Assembly: GCF_003576645.1 (NCBI RefSeq)
Contig: NC_044924.1
Location: 20,940,376-21,004,375, forward strand
Length of the DNA stretch: 64,000 nucleotides
Direction: 5' to 3'
Origin: Ipomoea triloba
Taxonomy: Eukaryota > Streptophyta > Magnoliopsida > Solanales > Convolvulaceae
In this document: in pieces, positions 54,348 through 64,000 of the stretch
Position numbering within the stretch: the first letter of the stretch is position 1
How the letters are laid out: every line of letters starts with the position of its first letter
Position numbers and translations under genes: made by a program
Notes under the pieces: generated by a model
Database searches by the model: none
Told to the model about the DNA's origin: nothing
The model's input: only the letters and a program-made list of their open reading frames with translations

Positions 54348-56258
54348 TCTCTTCAACAGCAGGTGCAAAGCTCAGTCTCCAACACCAACCTGACGATCAG
54401 TAAAAAGGTTGGTTTTGGTTTTGTTGTTCAATATCTTCTAAGCTTGAAGGGCTTAGAACTGAGGGAAGGGCGAGAGATTCATCGGAATACCTATATGGGT
54501 AGGACGAAATCTCAAGCCTCAAAGGCTAAAGGTGTTAAGGGTGCACCTTCTCCCTCGAAGCCTAAGGGAAGGGACAAAAGGAAAGCCCCAGCCAAGGAGA
54601 AGGAATCTGATGATGAGCCTCTGGATACCCTGGTCAAGAGGGTTGCCGTTTCAAAGAAGGCTAAGAAAGCCAAAACCATCGCCATCACTCAGATTCGAGA
54701 GGTAACACCCTCAGTTATCCAAGTACCATTCAAAGACAGGGCACAAGCCCAGGGGGAACCTCAGGCTACACTGGCCACTGAGGTTGAGAGAGTGCCCCCT
54801 ACCAGGTCTCTGTCAGAAGCTTTATCTGTTAGTCTACATGCTGGTGATAATGCTGAGGGTGCTGAGGAGTCTACTGACGAGCCTCGAGAGGAGGTTGGAG
54901 AGATTGAAGGTACTGGGATCAGTGATCCAGTATAGACAAAAGTAGAGGAACCACGAGAGGTGGTTCGAGAGATAACAGTGGAAGCTGCTTCGGCAACAGA
55001 AATCCTGTCTGCTAACTCTGATGAGCTAAATGCTGAAATCACTTCTCAGTTGGATCAACGTACTGAAAATGTGTCTAGCTTGGATGACTTCTCCAGAGTG
55101 CTTCGATGGATCAACTGGAGAACAGGTCTGATTGATCAACTGATTTCGAGAGCAGCAGATATGGTGGCTGAGGAGGACTTTGCTTTAAATTGGTTAAACC
55201 TCACTGCAATTCCAACCAATGAACTTCTGAATCTTGCCCATGAGATGCATGTGACCAGGAGAAATCTTGGTCGATCTGACAAAGGAAAGGGCATAGCTGT
55301 TGATGCACAAGAAGCTGAAGCCGAGCCTGTAGTGGATCCTGAATTAGAAGCTAAATTTCAAGAGGATATCAGGCTCGCCACTGCATTATCCTTGGGACAT
55401 CAAGTAGAGAATAAGAGAGGTCCAGGAGAGACCTCTGGGATTGCTCGAGATGATTCTGAGAACCCAATACCAACAGCCGCAATCCCCTTGTCCCAAATAA
55501 ATTTCTCTGCTCTGGACGAACAGGTAGCAGCTTCAAGAGGTGAATCCGAGACCTCTGAAGCACTTGAAGTGGCTCCTAACACTGTTCTTCTTTTGCCACC
55601 ACCTACGTCCACACCCTCGATTGACAACGATGAAGCTCAAATAGCTCGAGAGGGTGTAGTTCCGTTGCTCACACTGCCGGGTTTTCCTACTGCTCCTGAA
55701 ATAATTATCATTCCAGACTCATCGGAGCAGACCGAAATGCAGTCCAATGAGCACTTAGAGCAGATTGCCCCAAGTTCTGCTGGTTCGAGAAGTACTGAGG
55801 AGGACGATGCGACCATCGAAGGTGGAAACCGGGAAGCACCTGTCGACACTTCGTCTCCAACCTCACCAGCAGATGACCAAGTTCCCAGCACTGGTTCGAG
55901 AAGTGACGCTGAGGGGGAACTTCTATTGGATGGAAACCGGGAAGCGTCCAATACCGAAGAACCCTCCCCGGCTGATCCAATCTCAACAGTTGCTGAAGCT
56001 GAGGCTCCAGGTTCGAGAGGTGAAGAGCAAGAAGTGATCCATCCCTCAGGTGGAAACCGGGAAGCGCCTGACATGGAGCTACCTTCGAGCTCTGAACCCG
56101 GTGTCCCTGTGGCTCCTCAGACACTTAATCGAGAGGTCGACTCGCAACTGCAAGTTATGGGTGGAAATCTGGAAGCACCCAAGTCCCCTCCGACAAAAGG
56201 TACTTCTCACTTCCCTTCTCCTACTTCTGACTATGATCAACAGGCCGAAGAAGTCTTC
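54348..56258 (+). repeat. 1911-bp duplicate, copy 1 (probable contig overlap)
   Basis: Almost identical to 56260-58170, with only a couple of single-base differences seen (for example near 54417/56329 and 55984/57896). It starts right after N 54347 and ends right before N 56259. Its first 86 bases also repeat the end of the preceding contig (54261-54346). Confidence 0.9.
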
Positions 56259-56259
56259 N

Positions 56260-58170
56260 TCTCTTCAACAGCAGGTGCAAAGCTCAGTCTCCAACACCAA
56301 CCTGACGATCAGTAAAAAGGTTGGTTTCGGTTTTGTTGTTCAATATCTTCTAAGCTTGAAGGGCTTAGAACTGAGGGAAGGGCGAGAGATTCATCGGAAT
56401 ACCTATATGGGTAGGACGAAATCTCAAGCCTCAAAGGCTAAAGGTGTTAAGGGTGCACCTTCTCCCTCGAAGCCTAAGGGAAGGGACAAAAGGAAAGCCC
56501 CAGCCAAGGAGAAGGAATCTGATGATGAGCCTCTGGATACCCTGGTCAAGAGGGTTGCCGTTTCAAAGAAGGCTAAGAAAGCCAAAACCATCGCCATCAC
56601 TCAGATTCGAGAGGTAACACCCTCAGTTATCCAAGTACCATTCAAAGACAGGGCACAAGCCCAGGGGGAACCTCAGGCTACACTGGCCACTGAGGTTGAG
56701 AGAGTGCCCCCTACCAGGTCTCTGTCAGAAGCTTTATCTGTTAGTCTACATGCTGGTGATAATGCTGAGGGTGCTGAGGAGTCTACTGACGAGCCTCGAG
56801 AGGAGGTTGGAGAGATTGAAGGTACTGGGATCAGTGATCCAGTATAGACAAAAGTAGAGGAACCACGAGAGGTGGTTCGAGAGATAACAGTGGAAGCTGC
56901 TTCGGCAACAGAAATCCTGTCTGCTAACTCTGATGAGCTAAATGCTGAAATCACTTCTCAGTTGGATCAACGTACTGAAAATGTGTCTAGCTTGGATGAC
57001 TTCTCCAGAGTGCTTCGATGGATCAACTGGAGAACAGGTCTGATTGATCAACTGATTTCGAGAGCAGCAGATATGGTGGCTGAGGAGGACTTTGCTTTAA
57101 ATTGGTTAAACCTCACTGCAATTCCAACCAATGAACTTCTGAATCTTGCCCATGAGATGCATGTGACCAGGAGAAATCTTGGTCGATCTGACAAAGGAAA
57201 GGGCATAGCTGTTGATGCACAAGAAGCTGAAGCCGAGCCTGTAGTGGATCCTGAATTAGAAGCTAAATTTCAAGAGGATATCAGGCTCGCCACTGCATTA
57301 TCCTTGGGACATCAAGTAGAGAATAAGAGAGGTCCAGGAGAGACCTCTGGGATTGCTCGAGATGATTCTGAGAACCCAATACCAACAGCCGCAATCCCCT
57401 TGTCCCAAATAAATTTCTCTGCTCTGGACGAACAGGTAGCAGCTTCAAGAGGTGAATCCGAGACCTCTGAAGCACTTGAAGTGGCTCCTAACACTGTTCT
57501 TCTTTTGCCACCACCTACGTCCACACCCTCGATTGACAACGATGAAGCTCAAATAGCTCGAGAGGGTGTAGTTCCGTTGCTCACACTGCCGGGTTTTCCT
57601 ACTGCTCCTGAAATAATTATCATTCCAGACTCATCGGAGCAGACCGAAATGCAGTCCAATGAGCACTTAGAGCAGATTGCCCCAAGTTCTGCTGGTTCGA
57701 GAAGTACTGAGGAGGACGATGCGACCATCGAAGGTGGAAACCGGGAAGCACCTGTCGACACTTCGTCTCCAACCTCACCAGCAGATGACCAAGTTCCCAG
57801 CACTGGTTCGAGAAGTGACGCTGAGGGGGAACTTCTATTGGATGGAAACCGGGAAGCGTCCAATACCGAAGAACCCTCCCCGGCTGATCCAATCTCCACA
57901 GTTGCTGAAGCTGAGGCTCCAGGTTCGAGAGGTGAAGAGCAAGAAGTGATCCATCCCTCAGGTGGAAACCGGGAAGCGCCTGACATGGAGCTACCTTCGA
58001 GCTCTGAACCCGGTGTCCCTGTGGCTCCTCAGACACTTAATCGAGAGGTCGACTCGCAACTGCAAGTTATGGGTGGAAATCTGGAAGCACCCAAGTCCCC
58101 TCCGACAAAAGGTACTTCTCACTTCCCTTCTCCTACTTCTGACTATGATCAACAGGCCGAAGAAGTCTTC
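56260..58170 (+). repeat. 1911-bp duplicate, copy 2
   Basis: Second copy of 54348-56258. It continues without a break into the end of the envelope-like ORF, so this is probably the correctly joined contig. Confidence 0.9.
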
Positions 58171-58563
58171 ATTGGCGAAGTGCGTCAATTCATGGCTGAT
58201 CAATCTCAGAAGATGGCTCAGCTCGAAAGGATACTCGCTGTTGTCCGCAATGCTGCAATGCCTGCTGCTGGCACAAGTGAATCCCAAGGCCGTCATGCCG
58301 AACTTCTCGAACAGACAGTATGGGCTGAGGATGCAGCACGGAAAGCCACTGATGAAGCTGCTGTAGCTCGAGCAGAGGCTGCAAGTGCGAGAGCTGAATT
58401 AGCCTAGATGCGAGCAGAGCTTCGAGCCTTCCAGTATTCCAGTGAACTTCGACAGGACATGATGAAAGCACTACTCGATGATCTGTCGAACCAAGTGCCT
58501 GCCCAACTTCAAGCACTCTTCGAAGGTATGTCCACCCTCCTTTCCCGTACTGATGATGCCACC

Positions 58564-58598
58564 AAGGGGGAAAATAAAGGGAAAAAGGGGGAAAATAC
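58564..58598 (+). other. Polypurine tracts upstream of the LTR
   Basis: Three purine-only blocks (aaggggg, aaagggaaaaaggggg and neighbours) lie about 340 bases before the LTR, inside the envelope-like ORF. One may serve as plus-strand primer, though such tracts usually abut the LTR. Confidence 0.45.
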
Positions 58599-58930
58599 AA
58601 CAGGCAAGAAAAGGGCAGCAAGTGAACCAGCTGGACCTCCTCCAAAAATTCCTCCAAAAATTCCAAAATCATTGAGCAAACAACTGGAGGAAGCGAAAAG
58701 AGCAGAAATCTTAAGGGTCCAGCGTACACTGGAAATGGAGAAAAGGAGAGAAGAGGACAGAGAAAGGAGAAGAAGAAGACAAGAACAACAGTCAGAAGAA
58801 GAAAGAAAAATCGACCTTGTCATGACAAACTTTAAGTTTGGGAGCAGGGAAGATACTGAACAAAAACTGACTCTGGAGATATTCAAGCTTCTGAAGATCA
58901 CTGGAATATCTGTTCACAACAATATGTCTC

Positions 58931-60634
58931 TGTTAGGAACATCATGTAATAGGTTTTGATGATACCAACTGATAAGTAGAAATCCCCAAGTCTCGATACA
59001 TAGGCAAAACGCTGTAAGTTCGACAAGTAAACCAAGAGCGAAAATACAACCGGGTAACTTTGAGCTCAACTCGGAAAATATTTAAGCTTGAGGGAAATTT
59101 GTTTGAACATCTTAGAAGTCTCGTGTGTTGTAATCATATAGACAGATCAGAAGAAAGCATGGGACAACACTGGAGGAATAAGGGTCTGCGAGACATCAAC
59201 TAAGTCTCGAGACATAAGCAGAGTTCGAGAGGTAGGACCTCTCGATACAGTTATCCAGTTCGAGACATAAACAGAGTTCGAGAGATAGACCTCTCGATAT
59301 TTGAGTTCGAGACATTAAGCAATCAAGATATCAACCTTGGTCTCGATACACTAACAATTCTCCAACAAAGCTGAATGACGGTCATACTTAAAGTTTGGAG
59401 AAGAAGAATATCATGGAGATGGAATAATGAAGAGGTGCCGAACGTGAAGATTTCAAAATGGGCGGAAATGGATGACACGTCAGATTTCCACCACAAACGG
59501 TCAAAAGGTGCACCAATGCTGAAGTGATCTGATTCCCTACAAACAAGGAATAATGGGAATATAAAAAGAGTAACTTTTACCAAAAGACGAAAGTGGAGCA
59601 TGGACTCAAGAAAGTGAACTATGGAATATTCACTACAAGACAAAGAGGTTCAAGTTACAAGATCACCACTCCATGAAATATGCTGAAAATATGCAAGACC
59701 CATGATCAGCATGGGAGACAAATTTCAAACGGAATAATTTTCCCTCCAACGGAATTATTCCTCTACTCTCATATATAAGGACGTAAAGACACAGAAGAAA
59801 ACAGAGAAAAAAAAAAGGGAAAAGAGAGAAAAAGGAGTTAAAAAGAAAAGAGGTTCGAAATTCTTAAGAAGTGTCTGTCTAAAACGTTCAAGTGCAAGTG
59901 CTTAACTTGGAATATCATCCTGATATTCAAAACAGCGAGAAAACACATCTTAGTGTTTCAAGAGAGTTACAAAGCTTAAACTGTTATACATCCAGAAGGT
60001 GACCGAAGCTGCTCTACATCGAAGTTGATTCAACGATAGCTTGTGGTCAGATTGGAGTCTGTTACATTCAACTGTGACAACCAAAAACACCTTGCTTTGG
60101 ATTAAGCAAGAGAGGTGGAGTAACCTGGCTGCTGTCCGAGCGAAAGAAACCTGAGGCTTGACGCGGGCTTGGTGATCAAAGGTCAAGTGCTCGAGAGGTG
60201 GAGTAACAAGAAGCGGGGCGAAAAACCTGAGGCTTGAGGCGGGCTTCGTGATCAAAGCTCAAGCGCTCGATATTGTACTAAAAAGGGAAGTTTTTAGTGC
60301 AATCCTTCCAGGGAGTTTCTGGAAGAAGAGTGGACGTAGGCGGGTTGGCCGAACCACTTAAAAATCTCTCTTGCATTTACTTACTGTTTTTATCTCTCGC
60401 TAACCTCTCGATTGCACTGCATATAAACGCACCTCTCGAACTAACTCAAACTCGTGCTAACTAAAAGGGGATAACATTTCCGCTGCGCATAAAACTTTGT
60501 CTTCACCTCGTGAGGTATCGAACCTAAACATCCTAAGTTCAATACACACGAGAGGTCGAAAAGATTTGCAAAATCTTATACAAGTCTATTCCCCCCCCCC
60601 TCTAGACTTGTACCCCATCCCCTTGGGACCAACA
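58931..60634 (+). repeat. Complete SIRE-type LTR, 1704 bp
   Basis: Begins TGTTAGGAAC and ends GGGACCAACA, with a primer-binding site three bases later. Internal repeats: two copies of the ttcgagaggta unit (59208-59310), a 77-bp tandem pair (cctgaggcttga(c/g)gcgggc, 60115-60255) and a C run (60589-60600). It serves as 3' LTR for the envelope-like region on its left and as 5' LTR for gag-pol on its right. A TATA-like string (atatataagg, near 59771) could mark the start of transcription. Confidence 0.9.
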
Positions 60635-60636
60635 AT

Positions 60637-60648
60637 TGGTATCAGAGC
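60637..60648 (+). other. Primer-binding site, initiator Met-tRNA
   Basis: TGGTATCAGAGC, two bases after the LTR end, is complementary to the 3' end of initiator Met-tRNA and is usual for Copia elements. Confidence 0.93.
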
Positions 60649-60747
60649 GAGTTCTCTGATCGATATAAACCTTTGTTTATATTGCCTAGAGATCCTTCTT
60701 TGAAAAATCTTCTTAAATATTTTCAAAGCACGAGATAATTTTTCAAT

Positions 60748-62985
60748 ATGGACAGCATGTTGTCGAGACATCTTCTCTTTGATCTTAGCAGGTTTGACGA
60801 CTGGAAAACACGCATGCTTGCGTACTTATCAGCCCTCCATGATGAGATGGCCGAGGTTATAACTTCTGGACCAGTCAAGATCCTAATGGTTAATACGGCT
60901 GCAGTTCAAACCCAAGAAACACCAAAGTACATCCCAAAACCTAGGGAAGAATGGACCAGTGATGATAGGAAGAGAAACAACCTGGACAATATTGCCAAGG
61001 ATATTCTCTTCAGAGCTATAGACGAAACCATCTTCCCAAAAGTGAGGAAGTGCAAAACGGCAAAAGAGGTATGGGATACTTTGATGTTAATTGGTGAAGG
61101 TGACGAACAGGAAAAGGAAAACAAGCTCACCGTGGCCATGAAGAAGTTCGAAGACTTCAAGATGAAGCCAGGAGAGAGCATCGACAGCATGGAGTCTCGG
61201 TTCATGAAGCTCACAACCGAGATCAGTGACCTTGAAAAGGAGATCCCACAAAAGGAGCTGAACCTGAAGGTCTTACGTGGCCTCACTAAGGAGTGGGAAG
61301 TAAAGGTGATCACGATGAGAGATCACCGAGATCTGAAGGAAACCACAACAGACAAACTCTTCCGGGATCTCAAAGCCTTCGAGTTCGAGATGTTCCCAAG
61401 AGATGAGGACATTGTGGATCGACGAAACGTAGCACTTGTTGCTGAGCAACCATCCACATCTTCAAGGTCAGACTCTAATCCTATGAATGTTATGTCTGAC
61501 GAACAGTTTGCTCTCTTTGTGAGAAAGTTCAGGAAATACATGAAGATGAACCAGGAGAGCAACAAAAGTTCACCTTCCTCCTCAAGAAGGAAAAATGAGA
61601 GATATCCATCCAGAAGGATGGAGGAGGAAAATCAGGGTCTATGCTACAACTGTAGAAGACCGGGACATTTCAAGGCCGAATGCCCTTACCCACTAGTAAG
61701 CAAGCATCAGGGCCAAGAAGGCAAGGATTCCAAGAGAATAGAGGAATCCAGGGAGAAGCCAACACAAGGTGGCTTCAAAGGATCATCAAAGACGTATCAG
61801 CGCAGGAAGGCGCTTGTTGCTGAAGAATTCGAGAGGACAATCGAGGAGTCCGAGACGTCGAGCTCCAGCGAAAGCAGCAGCAGCTCAGAGGATGAGAGGG
61901 GGCTCATCTGCTTATACACCGAGGAAGAGGAGAATCAATGCCTAATGGCCATTGACAACGAGGTAACCTCTACTCCTACATCTCGCTGCTCTACTTCTAC
62001 CTCTCGTTGTTCTTCATTTAAAAGCGATGAGGACCCCTTCGAGATGTTGGAATCGCTCAGAAGGAACCTTAACATCGCCAATAGCACTCATGCTAGAGTG
62101 ATGGATGAAAACAGCAAGCTAACTGCTGAAAGAGATATGCTTAAGAACGTCTCGAAAGAGAATTTGGAGCTGACTCTCAAAGTAAGTGAGTTAGAAGCCA
62201 AAGTAATCCTACTATCTGAAGAGTGCAAAGCTCGAGAGACGAGAGAGCTTAATCTTCGAAAGGTCATAGCATCATACACTAATTCCTCCAAAGCTATGGA
62301 GAAAATGGTGGTTGATCACAGACCTACAAGTGATAGAACCGGTCTAGGGTTCCATCAAGACCATCTCTCGAGAAATAAACAGACCAATGGTTTGGGAACT
62401 TCAAGAAATGGAGGATCTCAACCCAAAGCAAATAAAGGTCATAAAGGACCAACTGAAAAGACCAGAGTAGCTATTCATAAACCGCCCCTATACACCAGCA
62501 ATGGAAAGTATAGGAAAGCTACGAAGAATGGCCGGGTAAACAATATCGAGAGATCACCTTGCTATCTCTCGCAAGGCCATTCCAAGTACAAAAAGAGCTA
62601 CACTCCATATAATGCACCTCAAGGCAAATATGGAAGGTCTGAGATCCACATAGTTAGGAACTCACGGATGGAGAAAGGAAGACTCTATCCATCTAGTGAG
62701 AATTGGTCATCAAATCACAAGTTCTGGAAGAAACCTCACTTTCAGCAATTTCACATGACCAAACAGCGTATGAAAGGCATGGTGCATACGCCGGTCGAAA
62801 AGTCTCTACCTAAGTTGATTTATGCACCAAAGAGGCCTAAAACATTTGCTAGCATCCCTTATAATTATCAAACGTACAATGGCTACATTGCGCCTAGGCC
62901 TGGAATAATGGGCACAAGGTATAAATGGATGCCTAAACTCACTAACCCACCAGGACCCAAAGTTTGGGTACCTAAACTTGCTTGA
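60748..62985 (+). CDS. SIRE gag polyprotein
   Basis: An open frame of 745 residues encoding the capsid-like protein that packages element RNA. The first 220 residues form the UBN2/retrotransposon gag domain (FDDWKTRMLAYL, AKEVWDTL, LKVLRGLTKEWEVKV). A CCHC zinc knuckle (CYNCRRPGHFKAEC) lies at about 299-312. A Ser/Glu-rich low-complexity stretch (about 370-390) and a coiled coil (about 445-515) follow, then a basic, Tyr/Pro-rich tail ending in PKVWVPKLA. The ATG is 100 bases after the PBS. The frame is intact and overlaps pol by a few bases in another frame, so pol would need frameshifting or the shift is a mutation. Confidence 0.9.
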   Translation: MDSMLSRHLLFDLSRFDDWKTRMLAYLSALHDEMAEVITSGPVKILMVNTAAVQTQETPKYIPKPREEWTSDDRKRNNLDNIAKDILFRAIDETIFPKVRKCKTAKEVWDTLMLIGEGDEQEKENKLTVAMKKFEDFKMKPGESIDSMESRFMKLTTEISDLEKEIPQKELNLKVLRGLTKEWEVKVITMRDHRDLKETTTDKLFRDLKAFEFEMFPRDEDIVDRRNVALVAEQPSTSSRSDSNPMNVMSDEQFALFVRKFRKYMKMNQESNKSSPSSSRRKNERYPSRRMEEENQGLCYNCRRPGHFKAECPYPLVSKHQGQEGKDSKRIEESREKPTQGGFKGSSKTYQRRKALVAEEFERTIEESETSSSSESSSSSEDERGLICLYTEEEENQCLMAIDNEVTSTPTSRCSTSTSRCSSFKSDEDPFEMLESLRRNLNIANSTHARVMDENSKLTAERDMLKNVSKENLELTLKVSELEAKVILLSEECKARETRELNLRKVIASYTNSSKAMEKMVVDHRPTSDRTGLGFHQDHLSRNKQTNGLGTSRNGGSQPKANKGHKGPTEKTRVAIHKPPLYTSNGKYRKATKNGRVNNIERSPCYLSQGHSKYKKSYTPYNAPQGKYGRSEIHIVRNSRMEKGRLYPSSENWSSNHKFWKKPHFQQFHMTKQRMKGMVHTPVEKSLPKLIYAPKRPKTFASIPYNYQTYNGYIAPRPGIMGTRYKWMPKLTNPPGPKVWVPKLA

Positions 62986-64000
62986 TTTCCTTGCAGGACA
63001 CCAGGGACGTGTGGTTCATTGACAGTGGATGTTCGAGACATATGACTGGAAATCTAACACTGCTTGAGAACATCCAACCTATCGAAGGTCCCTTGGTGAC
63101 ATTTGGCGACAACGAGAAGAAAGGGCGCACAAGAGCTGTTGGTGAAATCCAAAAGAATGAGCTGGTTATTAAAGGAGTGTCCTACGTTGAGGGGCTCAAG
63201 TTCAATCTCCTTAGTACAAGCTAGTTCTGTGACAAGGGCCACAAAGTTGTCTTCACCAAAAGCAAATGTCAGATTATGAACGAGGAATCTCTCGAAGTCG
63301 TCTTGGAAGCAGCAAGGAAAGGAAACATGTACATAGTGGATTGGAGGTCTGCAAAACCATCCCTATGTATGCTAGCAAGGAGCAAGGAAGACTTATGCTG
63401 GGATTGGCATAGTAAGCTTAGTCATCTGAACTTTAAAACTATCAACAAGCTTACTAAGAGGAACCTAGTGGAAGGACTGCCCAAAGTGACGTTTCGAAAG
63501 GATAAAATTTGTGAGGCATGTCAACGTTGCAAACAGATCAAATCCTCTTTCAAGAGCAAAGCCGATACATCATCCACTAGACCATTAAGTCTTCTTCACA
63601 TGGACTTATTTGGCCCAGTGGATCCACCCAGCATAAAGGGAAAGAAGTACACTCTTGTGGTAGTGGATGACTACACAAGATTCACTTGGACCGTGTTCTT
63701 AACCAAGAAAAGCGAGACAAAAATTGCTCTACCAAATCTCTTGAAACAAGTTCAAGTTGAAAAGGAAGTCTCGATACTAAAGATCCGGTCAGATCAAGGT
63801 GGAGAGTTCGTTAATCAAGTAATCGAGAGCTACTGCAACGAGAACGGAATTTATCATCAACTATCAGCTGCTCGAACACCTCAACAAAACGGGGTTGCTG
63901 AAAGAAGGAACAGAACTCTCAAAGAAGCCGCAAGGACCATGCTCTCGCAAGCCAACATATCACAAGGATTTTGGGCAGAAGCAATCAACACAGCGTGCTA
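62982..64000 (+). pseudogene. SIRE pol: protease and integrase, one nonsense codon, partial
   Basis: The frame begins around 62982 in the -1 frame relative to gag, without an ATG. Protease: DVWFIDSGCSRHMTG, catalytic Asp at 63021. A TAG at 63222-63224 interrupts the LLSTS/FCDKGH block. It continues in frame with the integrase zinc finger (WHSKLSH...CEACQRCK, 63400-63530) and the catalytic core (LLHMDLFGPV, RSDQGGEF, GVAERRNRTLKEAARTML), which supply the D, D and E. Apart from the one stop codon it is well preserved. RT and RNase H are outside the window. Confidence 0.88.

Larger units (their letters stand above)
53643..58959 (+). pseudogene. SIRE envelope-like (aORF) protein gene, split by assembly joins
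   Basis: The extra ORF that SIRE/Maximus Copia elements carry between pol and the 3' LTR, called envelope-like although no function is proven. The start ATG at 53643 has a good context (acaATGGCG). The N-terminal part is a folded-looking domain (FEKAGLMKYMTHDYRTIHDLDFTEWF...). Next come a Lys-rich basic stretch (54490-54690), a long acidic linker with four GGNREAP-like repeats, and a coiled-coil end rich in Glu, Arg and Ala (58150-58850). In-frame TAGs lie at 54933 and 58405. Ns at 54347 and 56259 duplicate 1.9 kb of it artificially. It runs 29 bases into the LTR before stopping. Confidence 0.72.
60635..64000 (+). mobile_element. SIRE-type Ty1/copia retrotransposon, internal region (runs off the window)
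   Basis: PBS, gag and the beginning of pol (protease, integrase) follow the LTR in Copia order (PR-INT-RT-RH). The long gag with a coiled-coil C-terminal region, the large LTR and the associated envelope-like ORF point to the SIRE/Maximus lineage. RT and RNase H lie beyond the window. Confidence 0.88.

Noticed and set aside
54960..58036. Minus-strand open frames opposite the envelope-like ORF
   Set aside because: They are duplicated exactly with the contig overlap and are shadows of the Ser/Pro/Glu-rich plus-strand frame.

Overview
This is a nuclear plant DNA window, most likely from a eudicot. The gene-like DNA has GT-AG introns, plant-type LINE proteins (DUF4283 ORF1, RNase H-containing ORF2), Helitrons, Mutator-like, CACTA and hAT elements, a SIRE-type Copia element, and fragments of plant host genes. 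Almost all of it is a layered transposon nest. I recognise only two host-like genes, and both look damaged or incomplete. There are no rRNA or tRNA genes, no CRISPR array and no operons.

Layout. (1) 359-10913: a Helitron with a broken Rep-helicase ORF. It contains a nearly complete L1-type LINE (586-5687, 15-bp target duplication) and a 526-bp Mutator-like foldback element (7911-8436, 9-bp target duplication). (2) About 11170-13088: a short Helitron with related ends, followed by a third Helitron-like 5' end. (3) 14226-16250: a (TA)n tract next to a Met-tRNA primer-binding site and a chain of small overlapping, decayed ORFs, which resembles an endogenous pararetrovirus. (4) 16733-20183: an LRR-receptor gene fragment between 100-bp direct repeats, then a deleted LTR element (17838-20183, TSD tgata). 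(5) 20716-26856: a second, more decayed LINE (18-bp target duplication). (6) 26875-34265: AT-rich DNA, the 3' end of a CACTA element, and a second Helitron helicase pseudogene split by a 2.56-kb solo LTR (31561-34118) that carries a G-box/hairpin tandem array. (7) 34454-35213: a non-autonomous hAT element.

(8) 36686-37341: a Werner-type 3'-5' exonuclease gene with one frameshift. (9) 39328-42272: five exons of a peptide:N-glycanase (PNG1) gene without its first and last exons. Its downstream intron is entered by a large Mutator-like element (42636-51656 or beyond). That element encodes an apparently intact three-exon FAR1-type transposase (plus strand) and a multi-exon Ulp1-type protease (minus strand) whose catalytic Cys codon reads Tyr. 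Its introns and flanks carry dozens of copies of a 12-bp motif, ATTCTGTGTATT, which reverses orientation between the two genes.

(10) 51657-64000: SIRE-type Copia DNA in the order truncated LTR, N, 3' internal region with envelope-like ORF, full LTR (58931-60634), PBS, gag, start of pol. Single Ns at 52710, 54347 and 56259 mark assembly joins. The 1.9-kb repeat around 56259 is probably unmerged contig overlap rather than biology.

The parts most worth following up are the motif-rich Mutator-like element, the covarying G-box/hairpin array in the solo LTR, and the pararetrovirus-like ORF chain beside the TA repeat. All family assignments come from reading motifs by eye; no database search was possible.
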